From: Pseudoxanthomonas suwonensis J47
GTDB taxonomy: Bacteria > Pseudomonadota > Gammaproteobacteria > Xanthomonadales > Xanthomonadaceae
NCBI RefSeq assembly: GCF_000513955.1
Contig: NZ_KI911331.1
Span: forward strand, 146,763 to 210,762
Length of the DNA: 64,000 bases
Reading direction: 5' to 3'
Shown: positions 55,557-64,000 of the stretch, in pieces
Numbering within the stretch: the stretch's first letter is position 1
Layout of the letters: every line of letters begins with the position of its first letter
The notes under the pieces: model-generated
Told to the model about the DNA's origin: nothing
The model's database searches: none
What the model saw: the letters and a program-made list of their open reading frames with translations, nothing else
Made by a program: the position numbers and the translations under genes

Positions 55557-57470
55557 ATGAAGCTGCAGGTCCCGTTTCTCCAGCTCCCCGTCCAGTTCGA
55601 CGCCGCCGCCCTGGCCGCCGAAGTCGCCGCCGTCGATCCGCGCTGGTGGCGCGGGCGTACCCAGCAGGACGACGGCAACAGCGCGCTGACCCTGGTCACC
55701 ACCCACGGCGATCCCGACAGCGACGAGCTGTCCGGGCCGATGCGGCCGACCCCGGCGCTGCAGCAGTGCCCGTACATGATGCAGGTGCTGGAGACCCTCG
55801 GCGCGACCTGGGGCCGCGCGCGGCTGATGCGCCTCAACGGCCAGGCCGAGGTCCGCGCCCACGTCGACATCAACTACTACTGGCGCGAGCACATGCGCGT
55901 GCACGTGCCGATCGTGACCACGCCCGACGTGCGCTTCCAGTGCGGCGAGGGCGAAGTGAACATGGGCGCCGGCGAATGCTGGATCTTCGATACCTGGCGC
56001 CGCCACCGCGTGCTCAACGCCGGCCAGGAGACGCGCATCCACCTGGTCGCCGACACCGTCGGCGGCGAGCGCTTCTGGGACCTGCTGGCGCAGGCGCGGC
56101 CGCCGGGCCAGCGCGGCCCGGAATGGCAGCCACGGCTGGTGCCGCCGCAGCCGGGAAAGCCGGCGCCGGTACTGGATTTCGAGACCTTCAACGCGCCGAA
56201 GGTGATGTCGCCGTGGGAGCTGCGCGAGCACATCGTGTTCCTGCTCGGCGAGACCGTGCCGGATCCGCGGCTGGGGCCGATCCAGCAGGCGCTGCTGCGT
56301 TTTTCGCGGCGCTGGCAGGCGCTGTGGGCGGCATTTGGCGACAGTGGCGAAGGCCTGGCGCGCTACCGCCGCCTGCTCGACGGCGTAGGCGCGGAGCTGG
56401 AAGCGCTCGGTGCCGGCCAGCTGGGGCTGAAGAACGAGCTGGGCTTCCTGCAGGTGCTGCACGTGCAGGTGCTCGGCATGGCCCTGGCGACGCCGGCCGA
56501 CCAGGAAGACGAATCGCGCCTGGACCGCCACGGCTACGGCGGTGGCGAAGGCGTGCACGCCGGCGCGATGGCGGTGCCGGAACCGGTCGAGGCTGCGCCC
56601 GCGCAGGCGCCCGTGCGCCGCGCCGGCAGCGATCCGCTGTTCGAGCGGCCGCTGTTCATCGTCAGCCCGCCGCGCTCGGGTTCGACCCTGCTGTTCGAAA
56701 CCCTGGCGCAGGCGCCGGGGCTGTACTCGCCGGGCGACGAAAGCCACGCGCTGATCGAGGGCGTGCCGGGCCTGGCGCCAGCCGCCCGCGGCTACGAATC
56801 CAACCGCCTGCTCGCCGGCGACGCCACCCCGCAGGTCGCCGCCGCGCTGCGCGAGCGCTTCTTCCGTTCGCTGCGCGACCGCGAAGGCCGCGCGCCCAGC
56901 GGTGCGCCGGTGCGGATGCTGGAGAAGACGCCGAAGAACGCGCTGCGCATCCCGTTCCTGCGCGCGGTGTTCCCCGAGGCCCGCTTCGTCTTCCTGTACC
57001 GCGATCCGCGGCAGGTGCTGGGCAGCATGATCGACGGCTGGAACTCGGGCAATTTCCGCATGTACCCGCAGCTGCCGGGCTGGCAGGGGCCGACCTGGTC
57101 GTTCCTGCTGACGCCGGGCTGGCGCGAAACCAGCGGCCAGCCGCTCGAAGTGGTGGTGGCGAAACAGTGGGCGTCCGCGGTGCAGGTCCTGCTCGACGAC
57201 CTGATGGAGCTGCCGGTCGACAGCTGGATCGCGATCGACCACGCCGGTTTCGTCGCCGACCCGCAGGGCCGGATGGAACGCCTGTGCGCGTGGGCGGGGC
57301 TGGACTGGGACCGCCGCCTGGGCGCGCAGCTGCCGCTGTCGCGCTACACCCTGACCGCGCCGGATCCGCAGAAGTGGCGGCGGCACGAGGCGGGGATCGA
57401 GGCGAACCGTGCGGCCTGGGAAGCCCAGGCCGAGCGGGCGCAGGCGCTGCTGGCGAAGTTCGCCCGCTGA
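55557..57470 (+). CDS. Asp/Asn beta-hydroxylase - sulfotransferase fusion
   Basis: The 637-residue protein combines two enzymes. Residues about 60-170 resemble Fe(II)/2-oxoglutarate Asp/Asn hydroxylases: metal ligands His102 and Asp104 in RAHVDINYYW and probable His150, with Arg160 for 2-oxoglutarate in TRIHLVAD. Residues about 360-637 are a PAPS-dependent sulfotransferase: 5'-loop IVSPPRSGSTLLFETLA (368-384) and 3'-phosphate site VFLYRDPRQVLGSMIDGW (478-495). A helical region (about 215-310) and an Ala/Pro linker join them. One protein would thus hydroxylate and sulfate, possibly on the same substrate. No PAPS synthesis or substrate gene is adjacent. Context gives no target. Confidence 0.9.
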   Translation: MKLQVPFLQLPVQFDAAALAAEVAAVDPRWWRGRTQQDDGNSALTLVTTHGDPDSDELSGPMRPTPALQQCPYMMQVLETLGATWGRARLMRLNGQAEVRAHVDINYYWREHMRVHVPIVTTPDVRFQCGEGEVNMGAGECWIFDTWRRHRVLNAGQETRIHLVADTVGGERFWDLLAQARPPGQRGPEWQPRLVPPQPGKPAPVLDFETFNAPKVMSPWELREHIVFLLGETVPDPRLGPIQQALLRFSRRWQALWAAFGDSGEGLARYRRLLDGVGAELEALGAGQLGLKNELGFLQVLHVQVLGMALATPADQEDESRLDRHGYGGGEGVHAGAMAVPEPVEAAPAQAPVRRAGSDPLFERPLFIVSPPRSGSTLLFETLAQAPGLYSPGDESHALIEGVPGLAPAARGYESNRLLAGDATPQVAAALRERFFRSLRDREGRAPSGAPVRMLEKTPKNALRIPFLRAVFPEARFVFLYRDPRQVLGSMIDGWNSGNFRMYPQLPGWQGPTWSFLLTPGWRETSGQPLEVVVAKQWASAVQVLLDDLMELPVDSWIAIDHAGFVADPQGRMERLCAWAGLDWDRRLGAQLPLSRYTLTAPDPQKWRRHEAGIEANRAAWEAQAERAQALLAKFAR

Positions 57471-57477
57471 AAAGCAA

Positions 57478-57500
57478 CGGGGCGCCATCGCGGCGCCCCG
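57478..57500. terminator. hairpin between fusion gene and ppa
   Basis: CGGGGCGCC (57478-57486) pairs with GGCGCCCCG (57492-57500) around ATCGC, between convergent genes. No T run on either side, so only a weak terminator call. Confidence 0.5.
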
Positions 57501-57547
57501 TCCGGTGCTGGCGGGTGGCCGGCCGGGCCGGCACCCGCTTCGCGCGA

Positions 57548-58081
57548 TCAGGCCTTGTCGGCCACGCGCTTCATCGATTCGACCAGGATCTGCTTGGCCT
57601 CGGCGGCGTTGCCCCAGCCGGAGATCTTCACCCACTTGCCCTTCTCGAGGTCCTTGTAGTGCTCGAAGAAGTGGCCGATGCGCTCGAGCCAGTGCGGGGA
57701 AACCTGGTTGATGTCCTCGACGTGGGCGTAGCCGTTGAACACCTTGGCCACCGGCACGGCCAGGATCTTCTCGTCGCTGCCGGCCTCGTCGGTCATCTTC
57801 AGCACGCCGACCGGGCGGCAACGCACCACCGAGCCCGGGATCAGCGGCAGCGGCAGCACCACCAGCACGTCGGCCGGGTCGCCGTCGCCGCACAGGGTGT
57901 TCGGCACATAGCCGTAGTTGCAGGGGTAGCGCATCGGCGTGGACAGGATGCGATCGACGAAGATCGCGCCGCTTTCCTTGTCCACTTCGTACTTGACCGG
58001 CTCGGAGTCCTTCGGGATCTCGATGACGACGTTGATTTCGTCGGGCGGATTGCGCCCGGAATTGACCTGGTCGAGACCCAT
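57548..58081 (-). CDS. ppa: inorganic pyrophosphatase, family I
   Basis: The 177-residue hexameric enzyme hydrolyses PPi to phosphate with Mg2+. The family signature with three Asp ligands appears as CGDGDPADVLVV, and the start INVVIEIPKDSEPVKYEVDK is canonical. The ATG at 58081 is chosen. The longer frame upstream is non-homologous. It lies 190 nt from the hppA stop on the same strand. Together they give one dissipating and one energy-conserving pyrophosphatase at a single locus. Confidence 0.97.
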   Translation of the reverse strand: MGLDQVNSGRNPPDEINVVIEIPKDSEPVKYEVDKESGAIFVDRILSTPMRYPCNYGYVPNTLCGDGDPADVLVVLPLPLIPGSVVRCRPVGVLKMTDEAGSDEKILAVPVAKVFNGYAHVEDINQVSPHWLERIGHFFEHYKDLEKGKWVKISGWGNAAEAKQILVESMKRVADKA

Positions 58082-58177
58082 CTGCTGCTCCGTAACTGAG
58101 GGTGGAAATAGGGCGGTTATTTTACGCTCTTGCCTGTTGCGCCGCACAAACCCCCTGGCGGGTGCCCCCGGAAGCGC

Positions 58178-58202
58178 GAAGCCCCGGCCAGGCCGGGGCT
58201 TC
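58178..58202. terminator. hairpin between hppA and ppa
   Basis: GAAGCCCCGG (58178-58187) and CCGGGGCTTC (58193-58202) form a 10-bp stem with a 5-nt loop. A short TTT run follows only on the plus strand. It may separate hppA from ppa transcripts. Confidence 0.5.
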
Positions 58203-58271
58203 GTTTCCAGCAGTATCAATGACTTGGGCCATGCTGGCGGCGGGCGCCCGGCGCCGGCATGGCGGCCAGGC

Positions 58272-60299
<2,028 letters not shown>

Positions 60300-60521
60300 G
60301 AACCCCTCCCAAGGTTGGTGGATGCCGTCCAGCGAGGACGAACATGGGGCAACGCCGGACGAGTCGTGAAGCACTGGAACGGACTCGAAACCGAGGCGCG
60401 TTACACCGTGTTCAACATCCCTGGAGTGGGGTCGAGTATGACCACGGCAGGGCGCCAAGGCCACATGCCGTTCATGCGGGGGGTGACAGGCTTTGCATTC
60501 CACCGGCAATCCACCGACCCG

Positions 60522-61124
60522 ATGACCCCCGATCGGACCCTGACCCGCCGCACTCCACGCGCCACCGTCCGCCACGCCGCCCCGCGCCCGGGCAACCGTG
60601 AACTGTTCCGCCAGGCCCTGCTGCTGGTCGTGTTCGCCACCGTCGCCGCGATCGCCTTCCCGCTGCGCGCGGCCGAGCCGCAGCCCCGCCGCGGCGAGCG
60701 TCCGCCGGGCACGCCGCAGGCGGTGGGCGCCCTGCATACCGTGCGCACCATCCCCGAGGCCTGCATCCGCCTGGAAGGCATGTTCACCGGCGACGCATCC
60801 GCGCCGTACCGGCTGCAGCCGGTGCCGGTGGGCGGCACCTGCCAGGCGCGCGCGCGCTGGATCGAGCCGGCGCAGGCGCGGCCGGCCGGGGCGGAGGGCT
60901 GGGTGTTCGAGGACCGGATCCGGATCCCGGCCGCCGGCTGTCCTTCGCAGGAGGCCGTGGTCGAGGTCTGGCACAAGCCGGTCGAACAGCCGCTGGCTCG
61001 TGATGGCCAGGGCCAGGTGCGGATCTACCTGCAGGATGCGCAGAAGCAGGCGGCCGCGGGGAAGATGGCGCCGCTGCCGGAGTTCACCGCGCGGATGAAG
61101 TTCGCCGGCAAGCCCTGCGGCTGA
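60522..61124 (+). CDS. hypothetical exported protein with paired cysteines
   Basis: The protein of about 200 residues is not recognised. An Arg-rich N-terminus is followed by one hydrophobic helix ([16 protein letters not shown], about residues 32-47) and a periplasmic domain with four Cys (in [25 protein letters not shown] and GKPCG), which could form two disulfides. The DNA suggests a real gene by its length and GC-rich third positions. The start ATG 60522 is the last before the helix, and earlier in-frame ATGs exist. It is convergent with pfp. Confidence 0.6.
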   Translation: MTPDRTLTRRTPRATVRHAAPRPGNRELFRQALLLVVFATVAAIAFPLRAAEPQPRRGERPPGTPQAVGALHTVRTIPEACIRLEGMFTGDASAPYRLQPVPVGGTCQARARWIEPAQARPAGAEGWVFEDRIRIPAAGCPSQEAVVEVWHKPVEQPLARDGQGQVRIYLQDAQKQAAAGKMAPLPEFTARMKFAGKPCG

Positions 61125-61144
61125 GGCAGGCCGCCCGTAAACGG

Positions 61145-61176
61145 AAGGGCCGCCGCCGGTTCCGGCGACGGCCCTT
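61145..61176. terminator. convergent terminator before pfp end
   Basis: AAGGGCCG (61145-61152) pairs with CGGCCCTT (61169-61176), extended inward by an inner CGCC/GGCG stem with one bulge. It lies between convergent genes and can serve both strands. Confidence 0.65.
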
Positions 61177-61191
61177 GCCGTGTCCGTCTGC

Positions 61192-62460
61192 TCAGCCTTC
61201 CCAGGCCGGCAGCTTCTTCTTCACCGCGACGTTCTCGAGGGTGACGTACTTCGGCAGGCCGTCGCGGCCCCAGGCCAGAGGCGCCTCGCCGCGGACCAGC
61301 GGCTCCAGGTACTCGCGCGCCTTGGCGGTGATGCCGAAGCCGTCCTTGCGGATGAAGCCGGCCGGCATGGTCTTCTCGTGGTTGGCGACCTTGTGCAGCG
61401 GCGCCGCCTCGATCTTCCAGCGGTACGGCGCGGACGAGGTGCGCACGATCACCGGCATCACCGCGTTCTGGCCCTTCAGCGCGTACTGCACCGCGGCCTT
61501 GCCCACCGCCTGCGCCTGTTCCCAGTCGGTCTTGCTGGCGACGTGGCGGGCCGAGCGCTGCAGGTAGTCGGGCAGGGTCCAGTGGACCTTGTAGCCCAGC
61601 GCGTCCTTGACCTTGCCGGCCAGGTACGAGGAAACGCCGCCGAGCTGGGTGTGGCCGAACGCGTCCTTGCCGCCGCCGGCGTCGGCGACGAACCTGCCGT
61701 CCTTGTCGCGGATGCCTTCGCTGGCCACGACCACGCACCAGCCGACCTTCTTCACGACCTTGTCGACCTGGGCCAGGAACGCGGCCTCGTCATAGGCGCG
61801 CTCGGGGAACAGGATGACCTGCGGGGCGTCGTCCGGGGTCTGCCCGGCCAGGCCGGCGGCCGCGGCCAGCCAGCCGGCGTGGCGGCCCATCGCCTCGTAG
61901 ACGAACACCTTGGTCGAGGTCTCGGCCATCGCGGCCACGTCCAGCGCGGCCTCGCGCACGGACACGGCGGTGTACTTGGCGGCCGAGCCGAAGCCCGGGC
62001 AGGTGTCGGTCACGGCCAGGTCGTTGTCGATGGTCTTCGGCACGCCGATGCAGGTCAGCGGGTAGCCGAACTCCTTCGCCAGCTGCGAGACCTTCCAGGC
62101 TGTGTCGGCCGAATCGTTGCCGCCGTTGTAGAGGAACCAGCGCACGTCGTGGGCCTGCAGGACCTGCAGCAGGCGCTCGTACTTGGCGCGGTCGGCTTCC
62201 AGCGACTTGAGCTTGTAGCGGCACGAGCCGAAGGCGCCGCCCGGGGTCTGCGCCAGGCCGGCGATGGCCGCGGCGGATTCCTTCGAGGTGTCGACCAGCT
62301 CCTCGCGCAGGGCGCCCAGGATGCCGTTGCGGGCGGCCAGCACCTTCACGCCGCGGGCGCGGGCCTCGGCGATGACACCGCTGGCGGTGGCGTTGATGAC
62401 AGCGGTGACGCCGCCGGACTGGGCATACAGGAGGGTGCCTTGCTGCTTGGCTCGAGCCAT
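61192..62460 (-). CDS. pfp: PPi-dependent phosphofructokinase
   Basis: The 422-residue enzyme reversibly phosphorylates fructose 6-phosphate with pyrophosphate. PPi usage is indicated by the NGGNDSADT motif (GGND rather than the GGDG of ATP enzymes) and [30 protein letters not shown] is the sugar-phosphate site. Xanthomonads are known to rely on a PPi-PFK. It is divergent from adk (150 bp between starts). Placed near ppa and hppA, it fits a PPi-based glycolysis/gluconeogenesis module. Confidence 0.95.
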   Translation of the reverse strand: MARAKQQGTLLYAQSGGVTAVINATASGVIAEARARGVKVLAARNGILGALREELVDTSKESAAAIAGLAQTPGGAFGSCRYKLKSLEADRAKYERLLQVLQAHDVRWFLYNGGNDSADTAWKVSQLAKEFGYPLTCIGVPKTIDNDLAVTDTCPGFGSAAKYTAVSVREAALDVAAMAETSTKVFVYEAMGRHAGWLAAAAGLAGQTPDDAPQVILFPERAYDEAAFLAQVDKVVKKVGWCVVVASEGIRDKDGRFVADAGGGKDAFGHTQLGGVSSYLAGKVKDALGYKVHWTLPDYLQRSARHVASKTDWEQAQAVGKAAVQYALKGQNAVMPVIVRTSSAPYRWKIEAAPLHKVANHEKTMPAGFIRKDGFGITAKAREYLEPLVRGEAPLAWGRDGLPKYVTLENVAVKKKLPAWEG

Positions 62461-62611
62461 GGTTGGGAATCCTCGGGATGGGGCGGTTTCTTGGGACTGC
62501 GGTGCCGGATGCGGTAAGCTGCGCCGCGATGGTGCGGTGCAATGCGGAGCGCGCGGGCTGCAAAGTCTAGCGCCCCGGGCCGCGTGGGAACATTTCTCCA
62601 GGGAGCAATCG

Positions 62612-63178
62612 ATGCGACTGGTACTACTCGGCCCGCCCGGTTCGGGCAAGGGAACGCAGGCGGCGCGCCTCAAGGAAACCCTTGGCGTCCCCCATATTTC
62701 GACCGGCGACCTGCTGCGCGCCGAAGTGGCGGCGGGCACTCCGCTGGGCCTGCAGGCCAAGGAAGTCATGGCGCGGGGCGACCTGGTGTCCGACGAGATC
62801 CTGCTGGGCATGCTGGAATCGCGGCTGGGCCGCGAGGACGTGACCGGCGGTTTCATCCTCGACGGCTATCCGCGCAACCTGGCCCAGGCCGATGCGCTGG
62901 ACGGGCTGCTGGCCAAGATCGGCCAGCCGCTGGACGCGGTGGTGCAGCTGGACGTGGCCACCGACCTGCTGGTCGAGCGCATCGCCGGCCGCGCCCAGGC
63001 CGAAGGCCGCGCCGACGACAACCCGGAATCGGTGCGCAAGCGCCTGCAGGTCTACAACGATTCGACCGCGCCGGTGATCGGCTTCTACGAGAACCGCGGC
63101 ACGCTGACCCGCATCGACGGCGTCGGCACCATGGACGAGATCACCGCCCGGATCCTGGCCGCCCTCAAGAAGGCCTGA
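62612..63178 (+). CDS. adk: adenylate kinase, short form
   Basis: The 188-residue enzyme interconverts ATP + AMP and 2 ADP. The P-loop GPPGSGKGTQA, the AMP site FILDGYPRN and a very short lid (AQAEGRADDN) are visible. E. coli Adk is 214 residues because of its longer lid. GGGAG lies just before the ATG. It is divergent from pfp and followed by a strong terminator. Confidence 0.97.
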   Translation: MRLVLLGPPGSGKGTQAARLKETLGVPHISTGDLLRAEVAAGTPLGLQAKEVMARGDLVSDEILLGMLESRLGREDVTGGFILDGYPRNLAQADALDGLLAKIGQPLDAVVQLDVATDLLVERIAGRAQAEGRADDNPESVRKRLQVYNDSTAPVIGFYENRGTLTRIDGVGTMDEITARILAALKKA

Positions 63179-63198
63179 TCCACCGTCCAGCGCAAACG

Positions 63199-63235
63199 AA
63201 GCGCGCGTCGCCGCAAGGTGGCGCGCGCTTTTTCG
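63199..63235 (+). terminator. intrinsic terminator of adk
   Basis: AAGCGCGCGTCGCC (63199-63212) pairs with GGTGGCGCGCGCTT (63217-63230), with two G-T pairs and a GCAA tetraloop, followed by a T run. Confidence 0.92.
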
Positions 63236-63269
63236 TGGGCGCGGTGGAAGCGGTTGCAGGAGGGCTGAC

Positions 63270-63338
63270 AACGGAAACGGCAACGGTAACGGTAATAGCC
63301 ACAGCCACAGGCACAGGCACAGCAAAGGCAACGGCATC
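63270..63338 (+). repeat. degenerate hexamer tandem repeat
   Basis: Degenerate 6-bp units (ACGGAA, ACGGCA, ACGGTA, CCACAG, GCACAG, AGGCAA) follow one another for about 70 bp after adk. A related GCCGTTGCCGTTGCTCC lies near 63823-63839 in opposite orientation, matching the end of the flanking duplication. Confidence 0.7.
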
Positions 63339-63367
63339 GGGGGGGCGAGCTCCGGATGGGGCCGCCG

Positions 63368-63462
63368 CCCCAAGGGGGTATGGCGCATCGCGCGGTTCCG
63401 CGTCCTGCTCCAACGCGCGAACGCGGCACATCCATGTGCCGCTTGCGCCATACCCCCTTGGG
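63368..63462 (+). repeat. imperfect palindromic element A
   Basis: A 19-bp perfect terminal inverted repeat (63369-63387 with 63444-63462; core GGGGGTATGGCGCA) encloses about 56 bp with an inner hairpin GCGGCACAT/ATGTGCCGC (63423-63442). Element B at 63688-63794 is an inverted homologue. Function unknown: a mobile palindrome or a structured RNA are the main options. Confidence 0.8.
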
Positions 63463-63541
63463 ACGACGTCCTCGGGTGCGTTGGGGCCATGGCTTCTATC
63501 GGCGTCGCGGAAAGCCCGTCATCCCGCAAGTCGCGCCGCCC

Positions 63542-63563
63542 GTAGAGTCGGGCTTGCCCGACT
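63542..63563 (+). repeat. GTAG-type REP palindrome, copy 1
   Basis: GTAG (63542-63545) precedes AGTCGGGC and GCCCGACT (63546-63553, 63556-63563), an 8-bp stem-loop. This is the plan of GTAG REP sequences known from Stenotrophomonas maltophilia. Copy 2 lies 34 bp away in inverse orientation. Confidence 0.8.
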
Positions 63564-63597
63564 CCCCCGCCCTGATGTCCCAGCACACGCGAAAGGC

Positions 63598-63619
63598 AGC
63601 GGGGCAAGCCCCGCTCTAC
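63598..63619 (-). repeat. GTAG-type REP palindrome, copy 2
   Basis: On the minus strand GTAG (63619-63616) precedes AGCGGGGC and GCCCCGCT (63615-63608, 63605-63598). It pairs with copy 1 as an inverted dimer, the arrangement called REPIN or BIME, which is mobilised by RAYT transposases encoded elsewhere. Confidence 0.8.
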
Positions 63620-63687
63620 AGGGGCGTCCCCTTCCGGGACGGGAAGGAAACAGCGAACGAAGCCACGACCCGAACGCACCGAAAGAC

Positions 63688-63794
63688 GCGGTAGCGCGGG
63701 GGTATGGCGCAAGCAGGCCATGGATGGCCTGCGTTCGCGCGTTGGAGCCATGGACGGCGGAACCGCGCGATGCGCCATACCCCCGCGCTGCCGC
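63688..63794 (-). repeat. imperfect palindromic element B (inverted homologue of A)
   Basis: Terminal arms 63688-63711 and 63771-63794 are complementary at 23 of 24 positions, core GGGGGTATGGCGCA. The inner hairpin is GCAGGCCAT/ATGGCCTGC (63713-63732). On the minus strand the interior matches element A closely (TCGCGCGGTTCCGC, CTCCAACGCGCGAACGC). Outer stem bases differ from A but pair within B. Confidence 0.8.
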
Positions 63795-63919
63795 GGCTCC
63801 GTCCGAAGCTCGCACACGCCGCTGCCGTTGCCGTTGCTCCTTCCGCCCCACCGCCCGCTGGCCCGCAATCCGGTGCATGAGCGGCCCAAATCCCCGCGCC
63901 CTTGGGCGACAATCGGCGC

Positions 63920-64000
63920 ATGAGCACCATCCATATCCTCGGCATCGCCGGCACCTTCATGGGGGGCGTGGCCGCGCTGGCACGCGAACTGGGCTATAGC
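63920..64000 (+). CDS. mpl: Mpl: UDP-N-acetylmuramate:murein-tripeptide ligase, partial at window end
   Basis: Only the first 27 codons lie in the window. They start MSTIHILGIAGTFMGGVAAL, the typical Mpl N-terminus with the Rossmann Gly pattern (GIAGTFMGG). The full enzyme (about 450 residues) reattaches murein tripeptide to UDP-MurNAc in cell-wall recycling. The start ATG at 63920 is clear. The gene continues past 64000 and is not broken as far as can be seen. Confidence 0.85.
   Translation, partial: MSTIHILGIAGTFMGGVAALARELGYS

Larger units (their letters stand above)
63325..63841. repeat. large imperfect inverted duplication centred on a REP pair
   Basis: Reading inward from each side, the left arm (about 63325-63564) and the reverse complement of the right arm (about 63597-63841) share, in order: GGCAACGGCA; CGAGCT(C/T)CGGA; the hairpin element with GGGGGTATGGCGCA; GGTGCGTT followed by TGGCTTC; CCCGTC; GTAGAG and a REP stem. 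The order is preserved and the arms diverge by substitutions and small indels. The centre is only about 32 bp. The whole lies between adk and mpl. Confidence 0.8.

Noticed and set aside
63270..63338. CRISPR-like array
   Set aside because: Units are 6 bp and contiguous, with no spacers, no 25-40 bp repeat and no cas genes.

Overview
The window is a very G+C-rich chromosomal segment of a gammaproteobacterium, almost certainly from the Xanthomonadaceae/Lysobacteraceae (a Lysobacter, Luteimonas, Pseudoxanthomonas or Stenotrophomonas relative). The evidence is the ilvC-ilvG-ilvM-ilvA-leuA gene order, a PPi-dependent phosphofructokinase in place of PfkA, the pcm-like gene next to tolC, an RND pump with a divergent TetR gene, and GTAG-type REP palindromes like those of Stenotrophomonas. 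No rRNA, tRNA, CRISPR array, prophage or insertion sequence was found. The genus cannot be fixed by eye.

Layout. 1-2262: groES-groEL behind a sigma-32 promoter and a CIRCE operator. 2313-3607: an aromatic-rich leader peptide and terminator (attenuator) ahead of a DAHP synthase gene. 3677-10100: a large anchored envelope protein, glnE and an ELM1-family gene. 10221-11829: a RutE-like nitroreductase, a YceI protein and a small zinc-finger protein. 11860-16777: envelope polysaccharide and lipid A genes (GT4, O-antigen ligase-like, LpxL-like, WaaA). 16851-24129: tolC, a pcm-like gene, tetR and the RND pump genes. 24303-31194: lysR/leuCD, a serine hydrolase, gdhA and leuB. 31551-39666: the branched-chain operon (minus strand ilvC-ilvG-ilvM-ilvA-leuA) with its own leader-peptide attenuator, and divergent ilvD. 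39656-45348: an orphan PhnD-like binding protein, gamma-glutamyltransferase, a GH5 mannanase-like enzyme and a BCCT carrier. 45440-47551: a TPP riboswitch and thiC. 47929-53905: a CadC-like regulator, an AraC regulator and a TonB-dependent receptor. 54039-55471: lipoprotein, 55-residue membrane protein and channel-like protein in one tight unit. 55557-57470: an Asp/Asn hydroxylase-sulfotransferase fusion. 57548-63178: pyrophosphate metabolism (ppa, hppA, pfp) and adk. 63179-63919: a repeat-dense intergenic region. 63920-64000: the start of mpl.

How the genes work together. The largest block (24-40 kb) makes leucine, isoleucine and valine: IlvA, IlvGM, IlvC and IlvD feed LeuA, LeuCD and LeuB, with control apparently split between attenuation (a Val/Leu/Ile leader), a LysR regulator and an Ilv/Leu promoter overlap. 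The 57-63 kb block joins soluble and membrane pyrophosphatases, a PPi-using glycolytic enzyme and adenylate kinase, a compact PPi/adenylate economy. The most unusual items are the FYFWYYF leader upstream of aroG, the inverted duplication around a GTAG REP pair near 63.3-63.8 kb whose hairpin stems carry compensatory changes, the hydroxylase-sulfotransferase fusion, and a channel-like protein with a degenerate selectivity filter.

All functional names rest on motif and family recognition by reading. No alignment, structure prediction or database search was run.
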